From contig JALNXP010000052.1 in the NCBI GenBank assembly GCA_023230285.1, positions 1 to 11,485 of the forward strand: a stretch of 11,485 nt of DNA. The letters run 5' to 3'. The notes below the pieces were generated by a model, which saw only the letters and a program-made list of their open reading frames with translations, did not search any database and was not told the DNA's origin. Shown one piece after another: positions 1-7,797 of this stretch. A program made the position numbers and the translations under genes. Each line of letters begins with the position of its first letter. Within the stretch, counting starts at the first letter, position 1. Source of the DNA: Bacteroidales bacterium (lineage in GTDB: Bacteria; Bacteroidota; Bacteroidia; Bacteroidales; BM520).

Positions 1-597
1 GACTACTTTTTCTATGGGGCGTGGGCGGAAGTTACGACCGCCGAGATAAGATACGGCGCAAGGATAGCAGCTGAATTTACAGCCCCGCGAAGCATGAAAC
101 AAGTCGACCATTTGCACACCTTTATGATTATACAGTTCACGTTTATACAGGTCACGGCGAGCCGGTCCCACCAATTCTATAGGAGGCTGCTTTCCCATGT
201 AATTATAAACCTTTTTCAGCTTATTATTTCTCCAGTCGTCAAGAAATTCCTCTGTACGACCTTCCGATTCGCCCAAAAAGATACTGTCGGCATGAAGCAT
301 TGTTTCTTCTGCATGAAGCATGGTAGAGATACCGCCGAACATTACTGTTTTTCCTTTTTTACGAAATTCATCGGCAATAGCCCAGCCTCTTTTAACCTGC
401 GTTGTGAGCATCATAGAGATAAACACGATGTCGCAATCGTCATCAAAGCTCAACTCTTCAACATTTTCATCTGTAAATGAGACCTCCACATAATCGGGCA
501 ACGAAGCGGCGAAGACTACGGGACCGTGAGGCGGCAGATTAAATGTAGTCTGTCCGGGTAATTTTTTCCACTTAGGATAAATTAATTTTGCTTTCAT
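1..597 (-). CDS. Radical SAM protein with N-terminal cobalamin-binding-like domain (partial, C-terminus outside window)
   Basis: I translated this frame by hand from the ATG at 597; it stays open for 199 codons to the left edge, so only the N-terminal part is seen. Residues 1-130 look like the Rossmann-type domain of B12-binding radical SAM proteins (start MKAKLIYP, then a DIVFISMM strand near 56-63 and VMFGGIS near 85-91). The [4Fe-4S] motif CxxxCxxC follows at C173, C177 and C180, within SRGCKFSCYPC. The DxHxxG cobalamin-ligand motif is not visible, so any B12 would bind without that histidine, or not at all. Family members methylate unactivated carbons, cyclise or rearrange; which applies here cannot be told. 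It lies 14 nt after the flavoprotein gene and is probably co-transcribed. The radical SAM call is firm; the B12 part is moderate. Confidence 0.87.
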   Translation of the reverse strand, partial: MKAKLIYPKWKKLPGQTTFNLPPHGPVVFAASLPDYVEVSFTDENVEELSFDDDCDIVFISMMLTTQVKRGWAIADEFRKKGKTVMFGGISTMLHAEETMLHADSIFLGESEGRTEEFLDDWRNNKLKKVYNYMGKQPPIELVGPARRDLYKRELYNHKGVQMVDLFHASRGCKFSCYPCAVSYLGGRNFRPRPIEKVV

Positions 598-611
598 ATT
601 TTATTTTTTAT

Positions 612-2111
612 TTATTCATTATCTATTTCGTTAATTATTTCGTTCAAGCCCAGAAACTCGGCGCAAGTAATTGCAGCTCCGATAGTTACGCCTAAAATCC
701 CATGTGAATTTATATTTTGTCCCGTCATAAAAAGATTTGGAATTTTTGTCCGTTGTGACACCAATGTTTGTGTCGGAAAATTTTTATCTCTGATAATACC
801 ATACATAGAGCCTTCGTGAGTTCCTGTATAATCGCGATACGTAAGAGGTGATGATGTTTCATAACCTTCTATTGCGCTATTAATTCCGGGAAACGACTCT
901 TCGAGTTTAGCAAGAAGCTGCTGTGCTTTCATCTCTTTAAAAGTCTTGTAATCTTCGCCGCGCCGTTCCACTTTAGTATTTACCCACTGCCGCACTTCAT
1001 CAAATTTCATATAACCTATCAGCTCTGCACTTTGCGCATACTGTGGATTTTCTTTATGACATTGGTGCATGTACAGATAGCTCTGCGGGTATTTATTTAC
1101 GTCATAATTATTTACATTCCACACATTTCCATCTTCATAAAAATAGTAGTTATAATTTAGATACGGGGTCGTATTTTCTTTAAACTTAATATAGACAGTA
1201 AAATTTGAGATGGTATTTTCAAGTGCATTAATACGGTCACGGTATGCCTTACGTATAAGGCGGGTATCTAACATAGTTAGCATTTTCTGCGGGTGTATAT
1301 TAGACACAAAAGAATCGGCTTCAATACGCTCACCGTTAGCAAGTTGCACTGCGACAGCTTTATTATCATCACAGATGATATTTGTTATTTCACAATCTGT
1401 ATAGATTTCTCCGCCAAAAGAGCGGATAGATTTAGCGAGCGACTGTGCAATAGCATCGCTGCCACCAACTATGCGATAAGCACTTTGGATATAAAAATTA
1501 TTGATAAGCGCATGAATATATGTAGGTGTCTTACCTTTAACACCGGCATAAAGCGGCAGATTTCCGGCAAGGATATTTTGCAAAATCGGGTTAGAAGTCA
1601 CGGATGCAATAAATTCATCAACACTTGTTTTTATATAATCGGCATCTATAAAGGTATGAGTATTGATTTTTCGCATATTATACAATGGCGATGAGGCGGC
1701 AATTTGTCTGACACGGCGGATATATTCTTCAATATCCTTATGATTTTCGGGGAAACTCTCACTTAAAGTATTTATAAATGCCTCATAACCTGAAGCATAA
1801 CGGTATTTTTGTCCTGCCAAAGAAATCACATCATATCCATCTGTATCCAGAGAATGAACTTTTACATCATCTAAAACATTAATAAAATCAAACAATTTAT
1901 GAAGAATTTGTCCTTCTTGAAGGCTGCCGATATAGTGCATACCGGTATCAAACTTTACTCCAAAGCGTTTAAATGTCTGGAGACAACCTCCTATCTGATG
2001 ATTTTTCTCTAAGATGACAACCTTATAACCTTTTCGCGACAAGATATAACCGCATATCAATCCGCCTAAGCCGGTACCTAAAATTGCTATTTCGTATCTA
2101 TTATGCGCCAT
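612..2111 (-). CDS. FAD-dependent oxidoreductase, retinol saturase / carotenoid isomerase (CrtI) superfamily
   Basis: Flavoprotein of 499 residues, the usual length for CrtI/CrtISO/RetSat proteins. The N-terminal dinucleotide-binding fold shows GTGLGG at 12-17 and the strand-end acid E35 in VVILEKN. FDTGMHYIGS at 54-63 is close to the signature of all-trans-retinol 13,14-reductases and carotenoid isomerases. The C-terminal FAD segment at about 460-485 (LFMTGQN, then HGILGVTIGAA) resembles RetSat more than plant CrtISO. Known relatives saturate, desaturate or isomerise conjugated polyenes, so a polyene substrate made by this operon is a reasonable inference. The ATG at 2111 is preferred to the in-frame GTG at 2117, because Rossmann proteins start shortly before the first strand. 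It overlaps the MMPL gene by 11 nt, suggesting translational coupling. The direction of reaction (saturase, desaturase or isomerase) is not determinable. Confidence 0.9.
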   Translation of the reverse strand: MAHNRYEIAILGTGLGGLICGYILSRKGYKVVILEKNHQIGGCLQTFKRFGVKFDTGMHYIGSLQEGQILHKLFDFINVLDDVKVHSLDTDGYDVISLAGQKYRYASGYEAFINTLSESFPENHKDIEEYIRRVRQIAASSPLYNMRKINTHTFIDADYIKTSVDEFIASVTSNPILQNILAGNLPLYAGVKGKTPTYIHALINNFYIQSAYRIVGGSDAIAQSLAKSIRSFGGEIYTDCEITNIICDDNKAVAVQLANGERIEADSFVSNIHPQKMLTMLDTRLIRKAYRDRINALENTISNFTVYIKFKENTTPYLNYNYYFYEDGNVWNVNNYDVNKYPQSYLYMHQCHKENPQYAQSAELIGYMKFDEVRQWVNTKVERRGEDYKTFKEMKAQQLLAKLEESFPGINSAIEGYETSSPLTYRDYTGTHEGSMYGIIRDKNFPTQTLVSQRTKIPNLFMTGQNINSHGILGVTIGAAITCAEFLGLNEIINEIDNE

Positions 2112-5100
2112 ATACACTTATAATTTTATTTTCATCAACGATATAATCAAACTGTTCAGTATCGGGAATACTTTCCACATAGCACAAGTTCTCAGGTACT
2201 GACACGCAATTCTTCGCCAACGCCAAGTTATCCGCATCATCATCGGTAGCAAAGATTTGTAACTGTTTTTTGACTAATGCAATTAGCAATGAAAATTCGC
2301 CCTGTCCACAACGTTTGACAAGTATTTTACCATTATCCGGCAACTCGTTTATCATCTTAGTCCACGAATTTATATTTTTTAATTTTCTACGACAAGTTAT
2401 CTCCGCATTATTACCTTTATAGATATAATTATAAATCACCAATTGTTTAAAATATTCCGGTGTTTCTACTGATTTTACGATGTCTGCATATTTATTCACA
2501 TAGAAAGCACGGATTTTTTGCGATATTTTTAAAGTTGGCAAGTCTTTTCTATATGTTGCATCATCAGGTTTAATTCTGTCAGCGATTTCCACAGTAACAG
2601 TTCCCTTTCGGAGCAGGAACTCTTTTTTAGGCAACACCTGCCCCACGCCGTGAATAATAATCGGCAGAATGTCAATGTTCAGTTGTTCTGCCAAATAAAA
2701 CGCACCTTGATGAAAACGAAGTATAGAATAATCTATAGAGCGAGTACCTTCGGGAAATATAAGCACCGAGTAGCCTTTATCTATAAAACTTTTTAATTTC
2801 GGAACATTTTTCTCTATTCCGTCTGCAACCGGCAGATAATCAGCAAATTGCAATATCCATCCGTAAAAAATCGATTTACTGACCCATTCATTAGTAAGGA
2901 CAACAATCTTCGGTGAAAGCATCAAAAGATACATCAAGTCGAGGTGTGACTGATGATTGCAGATAATTACAGATGGCTTATCAAAACATTCATCGTTTTT
3001 ATTTATGACATTACATGCAACTTGCGGCATAATCTTACTCAAAAATCGGAACGTTTTACATATTGCTACATGGAAATGATATTTTGCTTTATCACTTTTA
3101 TGACCTAATACGACCATAAAAAAGCCCGTTATTGTCATAATTAAAGAGCCTATAATAAAGCCGAAGAAAGATAAGCCGGTTTTTATCAAGCCCCAAAATG
3201 TAATCGGCACGAGACGTTGTCTGCCTTTTTTACGTGTCAGCCATTTGAATATCAACGGCGGGAAAATATATGCCATCACAACAACGGATAACATTCCCAC
3301 AATAGTAACTTCGGCAAGAGATTTCATGGCAGGATGCTTTGCAAAGATAAGCATGCCTATGCCGATAAACATAATAGAAGACGACAAGAAGATGGAATTT
3401 TTAAATTGTGCCAGCATCTTGCGCCCATATCGATATTCGTACATTAATCCTTCTGTAACAAAAATAGAGTAATCATCACCCTGTCCAAAGATAAATGTAG
3501 CTAAGATAATATTTACAATATTAAATTTCATGCCTGTCATTCCCATGATACCCAGAATCCATATCCACGCAACAGCCAAAGGAATAAAAGCCATAATGCT
3601 TATTTCAAGTCGTCCGAAAGATATTAGCAGGAACACAAAAACGATGCAGCCGCATATATAAAGCACATAATCGAAGTCATCGGACAAGGCATCGACCATT
3701 CGCGAGGCGATAGAACTGTCTGTAAAAGCAAATATTTCATCATCGATTTTGTTCAAAGTACACTCCACCTCATTCATGGCATTTTTATCCACAGTGAGAA
3801 TATTATAAATCATAGATTTATCATTTTCAACTACCACATAAGATTCAGCCAAATCGTGCATTACGGGTGCAAAATATTCTATTTTTTCCGGTTGAAATTT
3901 GCGATTAATCATTTCTCTGAAACGATTAAAAGATTCTGTTCTAAAGCCTGTTTCTATAGCGGCAGCATCAAATTCAGACAAGAAATTTTCACGTTTATCC
4001 TGCCAAAAATCATCCCACAGTTTCAGACGTTCTATTTGAACAGCTTGTGACGGCAGGAACACTCCTACTCCGCTGATTTTCTTTATCTTACCACTATTGG
4101 CAAGCGACTGTATAATCATTGATGCCGTTTCATTATTACTCAGTGCTTCGTCAACGTCTTTTCCTTCGGCAATACAATACAAAGTCAAAGTAGTTGTATC
4201 TGTTTCTGCCACAAGTTTATCAAACGCATCGCGCTGTTCATCAGTCATATAATTGATAGCGTGCATATTCGTTTCAAACGAAGTACGTTTACTGAAGAAG
4301 AAAAAGACAACAGTTAGAATGATGACCGGCAGTACAATATAGAACTTCGTTTCGGGTGCAAATTCGGCAACACGTTTAAAAGCGAGAGTGCTTTCGCGAG
4401 ATGATTTCATACGTTTAGACGGCAGAAAATGCGGTAGAAAAATAAGCACAAAGAGAATTGTCCCAACAAGAAGCAGCGAAGCAAACAAACCCAAGTCTTT
4501 CATAGCATCGGAGCTGATAAACAACAGGCTCAAGAAAGCTCCTACTGTGGTGATATTTCCAATCATCAACGGATTAACAATATCTTTTATGATTTGCTCC
4601 TTATCCGCCGTGCGCTTAAAATGCGACAGAAAATGTATTGGATAATTGATTGCAATACCGAAGATGATAGAAGCAACGCCGACAGCAATAATCGACACCG
4701 GATTTTTAATCAGCGGAATTATGCCGAGAGCGAAAAGTCCGCCGAAAAGCACCGAAATAAAGATAAGAGAAATACTTCGGAAATTGCGATAATAATAAAT
4801 CAGCAGAGCTAAAATAAATATGATAGACAATGCAATTGCGATAAAACTATCTTTTTTAATTTGAGTAGAATTGGTAAGAGACACTAAAGATGCTCCAAAG
4901 CTGCTTAACTCCACTTGTCCGTCAAGTTCAAGCTCAACAGCTTTCATCGCTTTATCTATATTGGAAATCAGCTTGCCGTTATTATCGGTTTCACTTATCG
5001 GATAATTAGAATTAATAACCACAACAGCTTCTGTTTCTTCTTTATTAAATATGTAATCGTCTAAGTTATGATATTGTTCATTAAGTTGGAAGCCGGCAAG

Positions 5101-5670
5101 TTTTTTCAAAACATTTGATGAAAAGAACAGCGGGTCGGAAATGACAACCGGTTGCAAAGTACTTACCGGAGAGGCAAGCAACATTTTATCGTTATAAAGT
5201 TGTTGTCTGATATTGTCTTGTGTCAGCAACGTATCCATACGGGCATAGTCATCTTCCGTTAAAAAATACGGCATATTATTGATAACGAACTCGGTAACTT
5301 CGTTAATTTGTTGTTGAGTAACGCCATAAAATATTTCTTTAATATAATTTGAAGAATCGCTATCTTCCATTTTTTCTACGAACATATCGACAGCTTCCAT
5401 CAACAGGTCGTAATCTACTTTCTGCGTATCGCCGTCTGCATCGGCATCTTTTATATTTACAACAATTTTATTTGAAGATCCAAGATGTTGATAAGCATAG
5501 TTGATCCTTTTATTATCTTCATTTTGAGGAAGAAAGCTGCTGATGTCTTCTACAAAGCGCAGTCGAGAGGCAGCAAAGCCCAATGAGACAACTAAAATGG
5601 CAAAAATTGTCCACAACACGACAGGCTGTCTATTCAAAAAATGATAAATATTTACGAATAATTTTCTCAT
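2101..5670 (-). CDS. MMPL/RND-type exporter fused to lysophospholipid acyltransferase and a vestigial SAM methyltransferase
   Basis: Protein of 1189 residues matching the Bacteroidota 'trifunctional' fusion. Residues 1-810 form an MMPL transporter: TM1 at about 17-36, a periplasmic domain 40-272, a helix bundle 273-415, a second periplasmic domain 465-665, and a second bundle 667-808. The second bundle carries the relay motif GDDY at 731-734; the matching site in the first bundle is NY at 342-343. After linker helices (825-856) comes a PlsC-type acyltransferase with both hallmarks, NHQSHLD (H906, D911) and FPEGTRS at 972-978. Residues 1080-1189 look like the front of a class I methyltransferase, but motif I is degraded (ILVKRCGQG at 1116-1124) and the chain stops soon after the third strand. 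Probable role: acyl transfer of the polyene to a lipid on the inner membrane and its export. The start overlaps the GT2 stop by ATGA. Very sure for the first two domains. Confidence 0.95.
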   Translation of the reverse strand: MRKLFVNIYHFLNRQPVVLWTIFAILVVSLGFAASRLRFVEDISSFLPQNEDNKRINYAYQHLGSSNKIVVNIKDADADGDTQKVDYDLLMEAVDMFVEKMEDSDSSNYIKEIFYGVTQQQINEVTEFVINNMPYFLTEDDYARMDTLLTQDNIRQQLYNDKMLLASPVSTLQPVVISDPLFFSSNVLKKLAGFQLNEQYHNLDDYIFNKEETEAVVVINSNYPISETDNNGKLISNIDKAMKAVELELDGQVELSSFGASLVSLTNSTQIKKDSFIAIALSIIFILALLIYYYRNFRSISLIFISVLFGGLFALGIIPLIKNPVSIIAVGVASIIFGIAINYPIHFLSHFKRTADKEQIIKDIVNPLMIGNITTVGAFLSLLFISSDAMKDLGLFASLLLVGTILFVLIFLPHFLPSKRMKSSRESTLAFKRVAEFAPETKFYIVLPVIILTVVFFFFSKRTSFETNMHAINYMTDEQRDAFDKLVAETDTTTLTLYCIAEGKDVDEALSNNETASMIIQSLANSGKIKKISGVGVFLPSQAVQIERLKLWDDFWQDKRENFLSEFDAAAIETGFRTESFNRFREMINRKFQPEKIEYFAPVMHDLAESYVVVENDKSMIYNILTVDKNAMNEVECTLNKIDDEIFAFTDSSIASRMVDALSDDFDYVLYICGCIVFVFLLISFGRLEISIMAFIPLAVAWIWILGIMGMTGMKFNIVNIILATFIFGQGDDYSIFVTEGLMYEYRYGRKMLAQFKNSIFLSSSIMFIGIGMLIFAKHPAMKSLAEVTIVGMLSVVVMAYIFPPLIFKWLTRKKGRQRLVPITFWGLIKTGLSFFGFIIGSLIMTITGFFMVVLGHKSDKAKYHFHVAICKTFRFLSKIMPQVACNVINKNDECFDKPSVIICNHQSHLDLMYLLMLSPKIVVLTNEWVSKSIFYGWILQFADYLPVADGIEKNVPKLKSFIDKGYSVLIFPEGTRSIDYSILRFHQGAFYLAEQLNIDILPIIIHGVGQVLPKKEFLLRKGTVTVEIADRIKPDDATYRKDLPTLKISQKIRAFYVNKYADIVKSVETPEYFKQLVIYNYIYKGNNAEITCRRKLKNINSWTKMINELPDNGKILVKRCGQGEFSLLIALVKKQLQIFATDDDADNLALAKNCVSVPENLCYVESIPDTEQFDYIVDENKIISVYGA

Positions 5671-6407
5671 AGCAGATGTCTTTTAATATAATGGACGAGC
5701 ATAGCGGGATAACCGTAAACGACAGCCAAGAGGCAGAAGCATGTATTCAGAATGCTTATACGGGCAAAGTCGCGAGCAGGTCTGAAATGCGACACACGAT
5801 TTTCAGCATCCGGATAAAACACATTGATATTCAAAGGCACAATAGCTATTCCGCGCCACGCACATCTGACAAGGAGCTCAAGTTCGGCTTCATAACGTTT
5901 TGTGACAAGCCGCATTTTCCCCATTTTACGTAAAGGATACAGCCGAAAGCCGGTTTGAGTATCAGGCAATTTTTCCCCTGTTTGAAGAGTAAACCAGAAA
6001 TTCGAGAATTTATTGGCAAAAGTATTCTTTTTGGGCATTCCATCACAACCAAGCTGACGACTGCCGATAAGCATTGCATCAGGATTATTTTCAATTAGAT
6101 ACACAAAAGCCGGAATGTCGGAGGCAAGATGTTGTCCATCAGAATCTATAGTAATTGCATAGCGAAAGCCTCTATCTGTCGCAGCTTTAAAACCTTGACA
6201 CAAAGCATAGCCCTTCCCACAATTTTTTTCGTATGATATTAATGTAATATTCGGAATATTTTGAACGATGTCTGAAGTAGCATCTGTAGAGCCATCATTG
6301 ACAACAATGACATCAGGACAATATTGCAACACCGAAACAATGACTTTTTCGATAGTTGTCGAGTTATTATAAGTCGGAATAATTACACAAATGTCATGTT
6401 CTTTCAT
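5667..6407 (-). CDS. Family 2 glycosyltransferase (DPM1/ArnC-like, cytosolic)
   Basis: GT-A glycosyltransferase of 246 residues. The order of motifs is typical of dolichol-phosphate-mannose-synthase-like GT2 enzymes: IIPTYNN at 9-15, VNDGSTD at 36-42, the metal-binding DSDGQH at 88-93, GSR at 115-117, and the acceptor-side DTQTGFRLYP at 149-158 with RYEAELELL at 171-179. A hydrophobic stretch near 218-240 may touch the membrane. GT2 enzymes recur in aryl-polyene and flexirubin clusters; the sugar and acceptor here are unknown, with a polyprenyl phosphate or the polyene lipid as candidates. I chose the ATG at 6407 over the in-frame GTG at 6413. It overlaps the upstream stop by one base (TGATG) and has a GGAGG seven bases before it. 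The stop overlaps the MMPL start by four bases. Confidence 0.92.
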   Translation of the reverse strand: MKEHDICVIIPTYNNSTTIEKVIVSVLQYCPDVIVVNDGSTDATSDIVQNIPNITLISYEKNCGKGYALCQGFKAATDRGFRYAITIDSDGQHLASDIPAFVYLIENNPDAMLIGSRQLGCDGMPKKNTFANKFSNFWFTLQTGEKLPDTQTGFRLYPLRKMGKMRLVTKRYEAELELLVRCAWRGIAIVPLNINVFYPDAENRVSHFRPARDFARISILNTCFCLLAVVYGYPAMLVHYIKRHLL

Positions 6408-6772
6408 CAGCACACCTCCATTTTTATTTTGACAAAAACCATATCATCATGAAATACTACTATGGTAAGCATGCTACTATCGTTATTTGCAGACTCGCGA
6501 TGAATACGAAAACAGACCACAGGATTCTCCAACGGGCTGATAATATTTAAGAATTTAATATTTTTAGCACTTTTGATTTGGAATTTTTTACAGAAAGCTA
6601 TGCTTGCCAACTCAAGAGCAATTTTTACGACACATACACCCGGCGTAATAGGTTCTTCGGGAAAATGTCCTTTAAAGATGTCGTGGAACTTATTCAGTTC
6701 TATCTCAAATTCAACATCATCGCCATTAACGTTCCGTGATATAATATTGTAAAAATTATCCATATTTGTCAT
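6407..6772 (-). CDS. FabZ/FabA-like hotdog protein, (3R)-hydroxyacyl-ACP dehydratase homologue
   Basis: Small single-hotdog protein of 121 residues, a little shorter than FabZ (about 140-150). The hallmark GHFPEEPITPGV spans 35-46, with the catalytic histidine at H36. The acid that completes the FabZ/FabA dyad lies 14 residues after the histidine (Glu in FabZ, Asp in FabA). Here that position is K50, so normal dehydration is doubtful unless another residue replaces it. Short dehydratase-like proteins of this kind occur in aryl-polyene and flexirubin clusters, where dehydration makes the conjugated double bonds. It starts directly after the LolA stop (TAAATG); a second Met at residue 4 is possible. 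The last three codons contain the ribosome binding site of the next gene. Family assignment is sure, activity is not. Confidence 0.88.
   Translation of the reverse strand: MTNMDNFYNIISRNVNGDDVEFEIELNKFHDIFKGHFPEEPITPGVCVVKIALELASIAFCKKFQIKSAKNIKFLNIISPLENPVVCFRIHRESANNDSSMLTIVVFHDDMVFVKIKMEVC
6415..6419 (-). promoter_or_regulatory. Shine-Dalgarno sequence for the glycosyltransferase gene
   Basis: A perfect GGAGG lies seven bases before the ATG at 6407 and inside the last codons of the dehydratase-like gene. It is the clearest such site among the starts I checked; the others have A/T-rich leaders, as is usual in Bacteroidota. It decides the choice of ATG 6407. It could be a coincidence of the coding sequence, since ribosomes of this phylum depend little on this signal. 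Confidence 0.5.
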
Positions 6773-7432
6773 TTAATTAAACACATCATCAAGAATTTCC
6801 GTATTAACTTTCTCATTAGTAAACATAATTTTAGTACTGTCGCCGTTAGCTTCTTCCATCACGACTTCATCAGCGAGAAAACTTTCAGCATCTAATCGTA
6901 CCACTATCTTACCATAAAGAGCTTTAATTTTTCTGCTCTTTGGAGTTAAAACGGCATCTATGCCGCCATTTTCATTTTTTATATATTCGAGAGTGAAATT
7001 TTTATTATCAATAAAATTGTCACCATTTACGGTACTTATTATCATTTTGCCGAGTTCATCTATCATTTTATTGGGGGCATCAACCTGACCGGTAGCAGTC
7101 TTCAACAAAGATTTTCCTTGATTAAAAATAATGATAATCGGTTGAGGCTCTGTGTATTCCCATCTTAATTTATCAGGAGATTTAAAGTACATCTTCCCTT
7201 TTTGCACAACCGGTTCAGCGAATACGGCAGAAGTACGTTCCTGCACAAAATCTGCCTGCAAGCACAGGAGGTTGCTATGAGCGAGGACTACTTTATCCGC
7301 CACAGACTTATATTCTTCTTCCGTCAATATTTTATCGGCTTGAGCGTCAGCAGCTACTGTCTGGGCAAAAACAGGCACGGCAAAAGCCACAATTGTTATC
7401 AGGCATAAAATATGTATTATCATCTTTTGCAT
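6773..7432 (-). CDS. LolA-like outer-membrane lipoprotein carrier homologue, periplasmic
   Basis: Protein of 219 residues with a clear Sec signal peptide: a short basic start (MQK), a hydrophobic core at 5-20, and a signal peptidase I site after A23 (VFA|Q). The mature part fits the LolA/LolB half-barrel: an N-terminal helix with QADFVQERTS, then YFKSPDKLRWEYTEPQP and later strands including SRKIKALYGKIVVRLD. LolA ferries hydrophobic lipoproteins across the periplasm. Copies inside aryl-polyene-type clusters are thought to carry the lipid-linked pigment from the MMPL exporter. The ATG at 7432 is chosen because the longer frame from 7531 would put 33 polar residues ahead of the signal peptide and run deep into the neighbouring gene. 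It follows that gene by 11 nt and abuts the dehydratase-like gene. A second Met at residue 4 is an alternative start. Confidence 0.9.
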   Translation of the reverse strand: MQKMIIHILCLITIVAFAVPVFAQTVAADAQADKILTEEEYKSVADKVVLAHSNLLCLQADFVQERTSAVFAEPVVQKGKMYFKSPDKLRWEYTEPQPIIIIFNQGKSLLKTATGQVDAPNKMIDELGKMIISTVNGDNFIDNKNFTLEYIKNENGGIDAVLTPKSRKIKALYGKIVVRLDAESFLADEVVMEEANGDSTKIMFTNEKVNTEILDDVFN

Positions 7433-7443
7433 TTTATTCTTTT

Positions 7444-7797
7444 TTATTTTACGACAAAAAACACACCAATCATAATGATGACTACGCCGAGCCAGCGTGT
7501 CAAAGGTACAGCTTCGTGAAACACGAAACACGCAGCAAGCAGCCCGATAACATAACTTATCGACAACATTGGATAAGCAACACTAAATTGGTAATGCTTA
7601 AGCACATACATCCATATAAACATTGCACTCAAGGCACATACACCTGAAGCTGCAAACTGCCATGTGGTAAATACTGTTTTAAAAAAGTGCCATGTCCATG
7701 CAAATTTTCCGAATAATTCCATGGAAATTTTCAAAAATGTTTGTGCTGCAACAAGCAAAACGGACTGTATTATTACAAAAATTATCAATCTAAGCAT
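7444..7797 (-). CDS. Four-helix DMT / EmrE (SMR)-like inner membrane protein
   Basis: Protein of 117 residues with four predicted membrane helices, at about 2-19, 45-66, 72-93 and 99-116. The size and the late segment AYPMLSISYVIG followed by FHEAVPLTRWLGVVIIMIGV are those of small multidrug resistance and ArnE/ArnF-like members of the drug/metabolite transporter superfamily. ArnE/ArnF flip a glycosylated undecaprenyl phosphate. With a GT2 gene three genes downstream, a flippase for a sugar-lipid or for the polyene lipid is plausible but inferred. Such proteins act as dimers. The usual early membrane glutamate of EmrE is not in TM1, where the charged or polar candidates are Q11 and Q19; a glutamate sits at E27. 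It starts inside the preceding ketosynthase-like gene (13 nt overlap). Confidence 0.8.
   Translation of the reverse strand: MLRLIIFVIIQSVLLVAAQTFLKISMELFGKFAWTWHFFKTVFTTWQFAASGVCALSAMFIWMYVLKHYQFSVAYPMLSISYVIGLLAACFVFHEAVPLTRWLGVVIIMIGVFFVVK

Noticed and set aside
94..480. Plus-strand open frame of 128 codons
   Set aside because: It lies opposite the radical SAM gene, whose minus-strand frame carries the CxxxCxxC motif and reads as a coherent protein.
1293..1694. Plus-strand open frame of 133 codons
   Set aside because: Antisense shadow of the flavoprotein gene; no recognisable domain.
5846..6094. Minus-strand open frame of 82 codons inside the glycosyltransferase gene
   Set aside because: It is in a different frame of the GT2 gene, which has all its motifs in order, so this is an out-of-frame shadow, not a frameshifted gene.
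7433..7531. N-terminal extension of the LolA-like protein by 33 residues
   Set aside because: It would bury the signal peptide inside the protein and overlap the DMT gene by 88 nt; the ATG at 7432 gives a standard signal peptide.
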